This document shows, piece after piece, positions 1 to 6,134 of a stretch of DNA of 7,751 nucleotides. Location of the stretch: assembly GCA_031282985.1 (NCBI GenBank), contig JAITCR010000198.1, positions 1-7,751 of the forward strand. The letters are read 5' to 3'. The notes under the pieces were generated by a model. It did not search any database. It was not told the DNA's origin and saw only the letters and a program-made list of their open reading frames with translations. The position numbers and the translations under genes are program-made. The stretch comes from Nitrososphaerota archaeon. GTDB taxonomy: Archaea > Thermoproteota > Bathyarchaeia > Bathyarchaeales > Bathycorpusculaceae. Position 1 is the first letter of the stretch, and each line of letters opens with the position of its first letter.

Positions 1-297
1 TATTTTTAGTTTAACTATGGCATTGTGCATGGATGATGTTTTGCAGTTGAATTGTTTTGCGAGTTCTTTTAGGCAGGCATCGGGGTGTTCTTCTACGTAT
101 TGGCATAGTTTTTGGGGTCAATTTTTCTTTTGCGTGAACCCTGTTTTTTGGCTGCAGGGTTCCGGTTTTTTGTTTTTGTGCTGTCCAGTAATTGAAGGTT
201 CGTTTTGCGATGTTGAAGGTTTGCAGACTTGTTGGATGTGGTGTCCTTTTTGTTTGTAAGCCAGAACGGCTTCTCGAAAATCACAATTATAGGTCAT
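1..297 (-). pseudogene. IS630-family transposase, N-terminal part, frameshifted and cut by the window edge
   Basis: This is the N-terminal helix-turn-helix region of an IS630-type DDE transposase, which binds the element ends. The start is taken as ATG at 297, giving MTYNCDFREAVLAYKQKGH; an in-frame ATG at 315 is also possible. Recognisable blocks follow in three frames: TFNIAKRTFNYWTAQKQ, then KIDPK, then CQYVEEHPDACLKELAKQ and SSMHNAIVKLK. This order is the usual one for the family (first HTH, linker, KID, second HTH). Adding one A to each of three A runs on the minus strand (complement of 220-222, 122-126 and 109-113) gives one continuous frame of about 98 codons to the edge. The DDE catalytic domain would lie beyond position 1. 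The pattern fits either decay or sequencing error; the family call is firm. Confidence 0.85.
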
Positions 298-379
298 ACA
301 AATAACATAACACATCGCAAAATTTAAACTAGTCCACTATATTTGATTGTGTTGGGTGAGTTGGGTTTGTATGTTGTGT

Positions 380-721
380 CTATTTTGTAGCGTGTGTCTG
401 TTTGTGTGCATGTGTTTTTGTTAGGCTTGTTTGGTAGTGTTTGTAGATGGTGGGTTTGTGTGTTATTGTTTGGTCGGGGTTGTGTTGGGTTTTTAGTTTG
501 TGTTTTTTGTGTTTGGGTTGTGTGTCTGGTTTTTTGTTTGTTTTTTGGTGGTGGGGTTGGGTTTTTTCAGGTGTTAGTTGAGGGGGTTTATGGCTGTTTT
601 GGCTGTTGGGGTTTAATTTGGCTTCAAGTTTGGCTATTTTTGTCTGGAAATGGTCATGCATGGTCAGGAACAGGTTTATTGTTTCTTTTTTGCTGAGTTT
701 TTTTAAATCCGACCGGTTCAT
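380..721 (-). pseudogene. IS66-family transposase, N-terminal fragment, degraded
   Basis: The fragment begins at ATG 721 (MNRSDLKKLSKKE) and holds the IS66 N-terminal leucine-zipper-like segment FQTKIAKLEAKLN, followed by NSQNSHKPP, which matches the family's NSxNSSKPPS motif. Then come a Lys/Gln/Pro-rich linker and THKPTIYKHYQTSLTKT, where IS66 proteins normally have a CxxC zinc site. Both Cys positions are Tyr here, and the usual KPGGQPGHKGH linker reads KPDTQPKHKKH, so the protein looks decayed rather than only frameshifted. A stop falls at 380-382, and the DDE domain of about 350 further residues is missing. A neighbouring frame (RHNIQTQLTQHNQ) may carry a little more of the protein to about 342, where the IS630 element seems to begin. 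Confidence 0.8.
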
Positions 722-755
722 GGTGTTTACTTGCTTCTGCCACAGTAACGGCATT

Positions 756-774
756 ATGTAAACAATGTGTACAT
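756..774. repeat. 19-bp imperfect palindrome between the IS66 and IS1 remnants
   Basis: The sequence ATGTAAACAATGTGTACAT pairs with its own reverse complement at 8 of 9 arm positions around a central base. It sits about 35 bases upstream of the IS66 start and just beyond the InsA stop. It could be an operator-like dyad or part of an element end. No function is shown. Confidence 0.4.
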
Positions 775-792
775 CAAAAACTCAAAAAACAG

Positions 793-1109
793 CTACGACT
801 GAACAGTTACGTTAAATTTACTTGTTGGTTCCAGTTTTCTTTTTTTCAATATATCAATAACAACATCAGTGCTGATATGGAGTACTCGTGAAATGTCGCG
901 TACTCCTGAATCATTTATGGTCATTTCCAAAATGCGAAACTTGATGCCTGGTGCGCATGCGTGGTATTTGTAGTCAAGTTGAAATATTGAACGTGAACAT
1001 TCTTCATTGCGACAAGCATACCTTTGTGCTCCTTAGGCTGCTTGCCAAACTTTACAACCTTTGTACTTCCACAATACGGACACTTCACCGATAATAATAC
1101 CATATACAT
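793..1109 (-). pseudogene. IS1-family InsA-type protein with one frameshift
   Basis: InsA is the DNA-binding part of the IS1 transposase. The protein opens with a zinc-ribbon half-site (VKCPYCGSTKVVKFGKQ), continues in the next frame with the second half-site and core (YACRNEECSRSIFQLDYKYH), then GIKFRILEMTINDSGVRDIS and RVLHISTDVVIDILKK, and stops with TAG at 793-795. CxxC plus CRNEEC is the InsA N-terminal zinc finger, and the later helix is its HTH. Adding one G at the CC run 1031-1032 (AAGGAGC to AAGGGAGC) restores a 105-residue protein from ATG 1109; GTG 1088 is an equally good start. No InsB catalytic part follows, because IS66 sequence begins instead. The InsB half may have been displaced by that insertion. 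Confidence 0.8.
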
Positions 1110-1298
1110 ACTTCACTACCAATACACACTACCCCCCATCATTTTAACATACCCCTCAACCAATATCGGACACTACCATATTTTGGAAGGGGCATTTGTG
1201 GTATAGGGTAAGTTCTATCGTTTAATTGGTTAAGTCAACGGTGAAACAATCAAATGCTACATTGAACAATCCAGGTGCCAACATTAGGATTCTGAAGA

Positions 1299-1322
1299 TA
1301 CCGCAACCGTAAGGTTGCGGTA
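1299..1322 (+). other. Perfect 10-bp hairpin with a GUAA tetraloop, upstream of rnpB
   Basis: TACCGCAACC (1299-1308) pairs completely with GGTTGCGGTA (1313-1322) around the loop GTAA. On the + strand this is a GNRA tetraloop, a stable RNA fold that often docks into a receptor. It ends about 40 bases before the 5' strand of RNase P helix P1, and no T tract follows, so it is not an obvious terminator. The rest of 1110-1298 shows no gene; the A+C-rich stretch with GGACACTACCA near 1168-1178 may be the outer end of the IS1 element. Confidence 0.5.
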
Positions 1323-1363
1323 ATTCATTGCGATGAGTTTATTGCTTGCTATGCGTAAAACAT

Positions 1364-1688
1364 TTTGGGCTGGCGAGTTGGCGTGTGACTTTCGGGTCCA
1401 GTTGCTGGATCTGAGGAAACTCCGCCCACATGTAGAATTGCAACACCCTCTGAGTGTAAGGTGAGAACCTTGGCAACGGAGCAGAAACGACACGTCCAAT
1501 GGGCGCTTTAACAGATGAGACATCCTAAAATGTCGATAAGTCACTTTGGAAGCGATGAAACGGCCGTCCTGCAAGTGGAAAGGGCAAACAGACGCTGATG
1601 ACCCTCTACAAGAGGCGCGGGTAGCCCGATTAGCCGAATGTCACAAAGTAAACAAAAGGCGGGTTATGTCCAACACACCAGGCCCAAA
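1364..1688 (+). ncRNA. rnpB: RNase P RNA, archaeal type
   Basis: This is the catalytic RNA that cleaves 5' leaders from pre-tRNAs. The ends pair as helix P1: 1364-1373 with 1678-1688, 10 bp and one bulged G at 1682. Next inside, GTTGG 1377-1381 pairs with CCAAC 1670-1674. Conserved region I is TGAGGAAACTCCGCC (1412-1426). Conserved region V is AAACAAAAGGCGGGTTATG (1649-1667). They form helix P4: 1419-1426 with 1658-1664, including the universally conserved bulged U at 1421. Between them are AGCAGAAACGAC (1480-1491) and GATGAAACGGCC (1554-1565), which match conserved blocks II/III. Small hairpins fall where expected, for example TCCAG/CTGGA (1398-1410) and AAGGT-GAGA-ACCTT (1458-1471). The length of about 325 nt suits archaeal RNase P RNAs. 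The UGAAACGGCC form argues for Archaea. The antisense open frames here are not genes. Confidence 0.92.
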
Positions 1689-1746
1689 TGGTTAATTAAA
1701 TTTGTTATGTCTGTTAAAGTGGCTTGGTAGTTTTGTGGTTGTAAAC

Positions 1747-1764
1747 TTTTTAATTTTTGTTTTT
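1747..1764 (+). terminator. Triple T5 tract, probable terminator of rnpB
   Basis: Three runs of five T lie about 60 bases after the rnpB 3' end with no hairpin before them. Archaeal RNA polymerase ends transcription at such oligo-T tracts. The stretch 1765-1904 that follows shows no gene, RNA or repeat that can be supported. Confidence 0.55.
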
Positions 1765-1904
1765 GGTTGATTTGATTTGTTGTTGTATAGAGGTGTGCAC
1801 AATTAAATTTTTGAGAGTGTTAAGTTAGGAATGACGCAATCATGTCGGGTGTTCCGTTTACTCTGAAGCGAGCAAATAACGACATAATGAGATCCACCAT
1901 TTAC

Positions 1905-2067
1905 TTACAACACGAAATAATACATATCTTTCTGCAAAAACAACCAAACCAATAACCTCTGCCTAAAATTATCCCACTCAACACCACGAGTCTGCGCTTT
2001 AGTCCGCACCAAAAACTCAGACAGAATAAGCTCAGCATAAGCCTCCCAACCACAGCAAAAATACCCC
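1905..2067 (-). pseudogene. C-terminal remnant of an unrecognised protein
   Basis: An open frame of 53 codons reads on the minus strand from just after a TAG (2068-2070) to a TAA at 1905-1907. It includes YAELILSEFLVRTKAQTRG and VEWDNFRQRLLVWLFLQKDM. The mix of charged and hydrophobic residues looks like a natural helical protein end, not random translation. It has no start codon and begins beside the left inverted repeat of the IS5 element, so it is probably a gene tail cut off there. The sequence across the IS5 element does not continue it, because a + strand relaxase lies there. The family is not recognised, and an antisense chance ORF is possible. Confidence 0.35.
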
Positions 2068-2077
2068 TACATTAAAC

Positions 2078-2965
2078 TTTCTAAGAGCCTGTTTAATATC
2101 TTCTAAGAACATGTATGTTGTATAATAAATGACGGCATTCCTAAAGGTTAGATGTAATGTATGAGGGCAATTTATCCCGGTGATATAACACGCAGACAAT
2201 TTGAAGTAATACGCCGACACTTGAATCGGCACGTAAAACAACACATCCACACACCATAGATCTCTATGACATTTTTTGTGCCATACTCTACCGAAAACGA
2301 AAAGGCTGCCGCTGGCGCTCACTAACCATGATTTTCCCAAATGACAAATCTGCTACCACCCTACAACGTTTGGAGAACAGCCAAAGAAGACAAAGAAAGT
2401 GCCCTTGATTGCGTTTTGCACGAATTAGCTGAGAACGAGCGCGTCATTAATGGCCAAGACCAACAGACAAGTATTATGATCATCGCGGATTCTAGAAGTG
2501 TTAAAAACACTGATACAGCTAAAGCAGAAGGGATTTGACGCAGGGAAAAAAACGTCTGGCGTTAAATTGCATATTGGTGTCGATACAATGGGTTTACCGC
2601 ATGTAATGTTTATCAGCACAGCTAATGTAACTGATTGTGAGGGTGTGGTGACAATGATTGGTTATGCTGTGTCTCATCTGTCGAGATGTCAAACTGTTCT
2701 GGTGGATGCGAGTTATACTGGAGAAAGTTTTGCTAACAGGATTAAGGAGTTGATAGGAGCAGGTGTTGAGGTTGTTAAGCGTAGTGAGTTGCGCAAGTTT
2801 GTGGTTCTTTCTAAGTGTTGGGTTGTTGAGTGTTCGTTTGGTTGGCTTGAGGATTATTGTTTGTTGTGGAAAAATTGTGAACGAAAAATCCCCAACACTT
2901 TACAAGCCACAAAATTAGCATTCATTTCGCTGCTGTTACGAAGATACTAAACAGGCTCTTAGAAA
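2078..2965 (+). mobile_element. IS5-family insertion sequence with 26-bp terminal inverted repeats
   Basis: The left end TTTCTAAGAGCCTGTTTA (2078-2095, repeat continuing to 2103) is matched in inverted orientation by 2940-2965. The two 26-bp ends agree at 25 positions; the mismatch is A versus G in the left-end AATATC/AGTATC. The GAGCCTGTTTA core is typical of IS5-group ends. The size of about 880 bp and the single transposase gene fit the short IS5 subgroups. The transposase stop codon lies inside the right repeat. I found no convincing target-site duplication; the bases outside the core (CTAA and TTAG) are palindromic instead of directly repeated. Confidence 0.85.
2157..2950 (+). pseudogene. 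IS5-family transposase, multiply frameshifted
   Basis: This is a DDE transposase. The order in three frames is MYEGN, YPGDITRRQFEVIRRH, then ARKTTHPHTIDLYDIFCAIL with GCRWR (the IS5 N-terminal domain), then YNVWRTAKEDKESALDC, IIADSRSVKNTDTAKAEG, FDAGKKTSGVKLHIGVDTMG, LVDASYTGESFA and WVVECSFGWL. All three catalytic acids are present: Asp at 2488-2490, Asp at 2705-2707 and Glu at 2828-2830. Five one-base changes in short runs (T 2171-2173, T 2221-2222, C 2326-2327, C 2359-2361, G 2530-2532) restore one frame of 264 residues, normal for the family. A TGA at 2342-2344, where the family has Trp, remains a true stop. The usual VVER reads VVEC and VDGGYTG reads VDASYTG, so some real decay is likely. 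Confidence 0.85.
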
Positions 2966-2967
2966 AA

Positions 2968-3718
2968 ATGCCGGCACAACAGAATAATGCTGAACAAACA
3001 GCCAAGCGTATGAACGTATTAAAAGAAAAATTCATTGAGCTTGAAGCGGAAAAAACCTCACTAATAATACAGCATAACAAGGATAAACTGGATAGCCCGC
3101 CTTTAGAATACCGCGCTGAACTTATGGAGGAACACACTGAAAACCTTGCAGCCTTGCAGGGCAGAGCCACACAGTTGCGTGAATCTCGGCAGAATTTACG
3201 CCTTTTTGACGTGAAACAAAAGAAAGCAACTGATGAAAAAATCGCGCAAGCAGGGCAAGAGTTAGAACGAGCACAGTATTTTTTCAAAAACCGTTTCAAT
3301 GTTGACCCCGCCCGATCCCGCGAGGAATTAAAGCGGTTACAAGCAGAAATTCACGCAAAGAAAGACGAATTAAACGCTAAACAAGTCATAGTGCAGATAA
3401 TTAGGGATAAGCAAGCGTCTTTAGAGTTAGCGTATCATACTCAAACTCCTAAACGAAATCCACCCCGACCAAGAACAAATTACCCAACTACTTGAACAAA
3501 TGCGTAAACCGTCCGAATCAGCCCGCGAACGTCAACTACAGGAACAAATAGAAAGACGGCTCAATGTCCTTACAGACAATAATTTCCAAAAGGTTATTGA
3601 CAAACTGCCCTCATATGAAGCGCACCTCTTAACAAATATTCGAGAACAAGTCAAAGAACACGAAAGACATGTTGAACACGAAAGAGAACTCAACCGAACA
3701 ATCGAGCGAAACCTTTAA
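2968..3718 (+). pseudogene. MobA/MobL-type mobilisation relaxase, C-terminal coiled-coil part, N-terminus missing
   Basis: The fragment is almost wholly charged helix. Recognisable blocks are LKEKFIELEAEKTSLI, LRESRQNLRLFDVKQKKATD, AQYFFKNRFNVDP and SREELKRLQAEIHAKKDELN. These resemble the coiled-coil tail of bacterial MobA/MobL relaxases, which nick plasmid or ICE origins for transfer. After an extra A in the run 3443-3445 the frame changes and goes on as LLNEIHPDQEQITQLLEQMR to the TAA at 3716-3718. Removing that A gives 249 residues. The catalytic Tyr and the HxH metal site belong to the missing N-terminal domain, and the ATG at 2968 lies 3 bases past the IS5 inverted repeat. The stretch is richer in G+C than its surroundings. 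The family call rests on remembered motifs; another coiled-coil protein remains possible. Confidence 0.6.
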
Positions 3719-3747
3719 CAAAGACACTATTAACATCTTGGAACCGC

Positions 3748-3844
3748 TACGCTTGTTTATTCTTGCGCCTTATAGCAAAAAGTTCGGTTAGACAGACTGC
3801 AATAACAGGCGCTATTATCACAGCGATAGCAGTAATAAGTGCAT
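3748..3844 (-). CDS. Possible tiny single-TM peptide closing the operon
   Basis: Right at the stop of the 182-residue gene, TAATG offers a coupled ATG (3842-3844). Read directly it gives only eight codons. With one extra G after the ATG the frame becomes a 32-residue peptide: a hydrophobic stretch LITAIAVIIAPVIAVCL, then LFAIRRKNKQA with a basic end, and TAG at 3748-3750. A TM span followed by a positive tail looks coding, and the needed change is the same kind seen elsewhere in the window. It ends 29 bases from the convergent relaxase stop. It may instead be a chance ORF or a remnant. Confidence 0.35.
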
Positions 3845-4392
3845 TAAGAGTGCTTGCGCTTTACGAATAAAGATGTACTTAAGTTTAAACAAAAGAACAC
3901 TATCCCGCTTATCGTTAAAATTGTGCCAACAAAAAATTTGTCAGTCTCTCTATTAACAACATCTCCGTCACGTGGAAAATTCAGAGCAACAGGAATAGGC
4001 ACACTTTCTTCGCCCCTGTTGGTTGCTTGAATTATATATTCACCACGTTTATCAAAATTAATCTGGACAGTATATGGAGTAACAACTTCTTCATCAATTA
4101 AAGTTATATTTGATGGTCCAACAACCACAAGATGTATAGGTATCACATAGGTAATTTTAGTTGGACCAGTAGTCTCTATCGATGGTTCCCTTATCACAGT
4201 TTCCCCTCCAACAACAAGATTGCCCAACCCAACAGGAGCCATAAACAAACTATAACTCAAAGTTTCATCAAATTCAGCATACCCAAAACTCAAACTGCTA
4301 TTTATGGGAACATTAGCAGTCCAGAAATTAACCAACAAAACCACGCCAACAATCGTCAAAATTATGCCAAATCGTGTAAAATTTATTCGCAT
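3844..4392 (-). CDS. Two-TM membrane protein with an extracytoplasmic beta-rich domain
   Basis: The protein has 182 residues. A first membrane span at about 8-25 (GIILTIVGVVLLVNFW) is followed by an outside domain of about 125 residues rich in V, T, I and G, with VPIHL-type strands and RGEYIIQATNRGEESVPIPV near its end. A second span lies at about 152-172, and the protein ends in a short basic tail (KRKHS). The outer domain resembles small beta-sandwich modules of the GOLD or CARDB kind, but no family is recognised. The start is supported by a strong Shine-Dalgarno (GGAGGT, complement of 4400-4405) eight bases upstream. The gene overlaps the permease stop by 10 bases, so translation is probably coupled. 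Its place suggests an accessory or protective factor for the ABC transporter. Confidence 0.8.
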   Translation of the reverse strand: MRINFTRFGIILTIVGVVLLVNFWTANVPINSSLSFGYAEFDETLSYSLFMAPVGLGNLVVGGETVIREPSIETTGPTKITYVIPIHLVVVGPSNITLIDEEVVTPYTVQINFDKRGEYIIQATNRGEESVPIPVALNFPRDGDVVNRETDKFFVGTILTISGIVFFCLNLSTSLFVKRKHS

Positions 4393-5214
4393 ATTTCAAA
4401 CCTCCGACAGAAATAAACAAATATTGGAACCACAAATACAAACACATAAAAAATCATTAAAACACCAAAACTACCCATCGAAAAAGTATATTCAAGTGCA
4501 TCTGCGAGCTGTTGTACCAATATCTTAGGAGATAACCCGAGCAGTTTATCCAAAAAAACCAGCACACATTTATAAGGTGTTAAACACAAATAGCCCGCAT
4601 AACTATTCCCATCATAAGCTCAAATTCAGTGTTAATAGTTGTTGGATACCAGAGGAAAAAGTTTACGAGCAGTGCTGTTAACACTGATGGAATTGTGCGT
4701 TTTATCATTAAAGCAACTGTGATGCCTATACCGCAACAGAACATCATGGATAAAAGGGAAACAGGTAAAATAAAAAAAGAAAAACGTAAAACAAGCCAAA
4801 AATCTGAATAAAAAGTAAGCCCCACAAAAAAGTGGTAATTCCCCAAGAAAGCAAAACCAAAGGTAACGCTACAGCAACAAATTTTACAATAAACACTAAT
4901 CTGCGAGATATTGGCACAGATAAAAGCGATTGCATTAACCCCGACTCATAATCCCTAGAAAAAGACAAAGTCACCAAAACTGCACACATGAGCATCAAAG
5001 GTAGCATTAATGCAGTCATAGTGGCACTTACACTTCCAATTATCGCTGATTGAAGCGCAACAGAAAATGCCCCTGTGGTATAAATTTCAGTAAGAGGCAT
5101 AATCGAAGCAACAGACAGTACAACCATAAGAGCAACTGTAATCTCTAAAATTGGTCTGTTCCAAACTTTTCCTATCTCAGCCTTCAACAACGCTAAACCT
5201 ACTCTAACAGACAC
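4383..5214 (-). CDS. ABC-2 type transporter permease, two frameshifts in the given sequence
   Basis: This is the membrane part of an ABC-2 (NosY-like) transporter with about six spans. An amphipathic start (VGLALLKAEIGKVWNRPILE) leads into TM1 (ITVALMVVLSVASIMP). The ABC-2 landmark SRDYESGLMQSLLSVPISRR follows, then further TM helices, and the last span GVLMIFYVFVFVVPIFVYF. The frame is lost at the A run 4772-4778 and at CCC 4594-4596. One more base in each joins three segments into 277 residues, the usual size for the family. The start is GTG at 5214, eight bases after a strong GAGGAGG (complement of 5223-5229); the ATG overlapping TAATG leads at once to a stop. It begins three bases after the ATPase stop, so the two are co-transcribed and should form one pump. 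Confidence 0.85.
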
Positions 5215-5217
5215 ACA

Positions 5218-6129
5218 TTAAGCCTCCTCAACAGCTGATTTAAAAACTGCTTCTAAATCAGACTTTACCATTTTCATTTCATCCAAAGACGCCCCAATTT
5301 GACTTATAAGTAAAGGTAAACGCTGTTTAAACAATCCAGCATCATATACATTAACATGTAAAGAATCATCAACTATCAATAAATCCTCAACATACTCCTC
5401 GCCTTTCAAAAGAGCACCCACCGACTCAACCGGATGGACTTTAACAATGAATTTTATTGTAGACGTTTTATCAAACATTTCCGCTATTGTTCCCTGACGT
5501 AACAGTTTGCCTTTATTCATTAAAATAAAGTTATCACACACTTTTTCGAGTTCAGGCAATATGTGACTTGAAATCAAAAAAGAAGTGTTGCTTTCTTTAT
5601 TCAAAAAATGGTATAAGTTCAAGAATTTTCGCACGATTTAAAGGATCCAAATTAGAAGTAGGTTCATCAAGAAACACAAGCTCTGGGTCACCTAAGAGGG
5701 CTTGTGCTAAACCAAGTCTTTGACGCATCCCAGCCGAGTACCCACCAATATGTCTATCATGCGCACTCACATCAAGTTCAACAAGTTTCAAAAGTTCCTT
5801 AAGCTCAACCAAAGAAACAGATACACCTTTCAATTTAGCCATTAACGCTAACTGTTCAATACCTGTTGAGTGGTCATAAAAAGCAAGTTTTTCATATAAA
5901 ACACCTACTTTACTGCGAATAGCACAAGAGTTACTCCAACAATCAAAACCAAATAACTCAGCACTACCAGCATTAGGCTTAATTAACCCTAAACTTAACC
6001 TTATAGATGTTGTCTTACCTGCACCGTTGGGACCAATTAATCCATTAATTCCACGAAGTATTTTCAAACTAAGACCATCAAGTGCAACCATAGTACCAAA
6101 ACGTTTTGTAACAAACTTAAATTCACCAA
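5218..6129 (-). CDS. ABC transporter ATP-binding protein, one frameshift and an unclear start
   Basis: This ATPase powers the adjacent permease. Motifs seen in order are Walker A GPNGAGKTT, a Q-loop region VGVLYEKLAFYDHSTG in which Gln is replaced as in many NosF/CcmA-like proteins, signature YSAGMRQRLGLAQALL, Walker B LVFLDEP, D-loop SNLDP, and H-loop FLISSH. All catalytic residues are present. Between D-loop and H-loop the frame breaks at an A6 run on the + strand (5603-5608); removing one base gives IPFLNKESNTSFLISSH. After the H-loop comes a C-terminal regulatory region of about 110 residues. The first ATG (6091) lies inside the conserved first strand, and the true N-terminus FKFVTKRFGTMVALDG extends upstream; TTG at 6129 with one added A gives 303 residues. 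The gene before it stops at 6135. Confidence 0.85.
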
Positions 6130-6134
6130 TGACT

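Noticed and set aside
394..696. 100-codon Cys, Val and Phe-rich open frame on the + strand
   Set aside because: It is the antisense of the IS66 fragment; its apparent membrane-like character comes from the G+T-rich strand.
1284..1574. 96-codon open frame on the minus strand
   Set aside because: It lies antisense across the RNase P RNA gene and has no protein-like motifs; the RNA structure explains the sequence.
340..1900. CRISPR array or tRNA genes in the non-coding stretches
   Set aside because: No regularly spaced repeats and no T-loop motif with a matching cloverleaf were seen on either strand.
2032..2340. 102-codon open frame on the minus strand
   Set aside because: It covers the IS5 left end and the transposase N-terminal region, which is clearly coding on the + strand.
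2922..3299. 125-codon Cys- and Ser-rich open frame on the minus strand
   Set aside because: It mirrors the charged coiled-coil coding on the + strand, where Lys and Glu codons read backwards as Phe, Ser and Leu.
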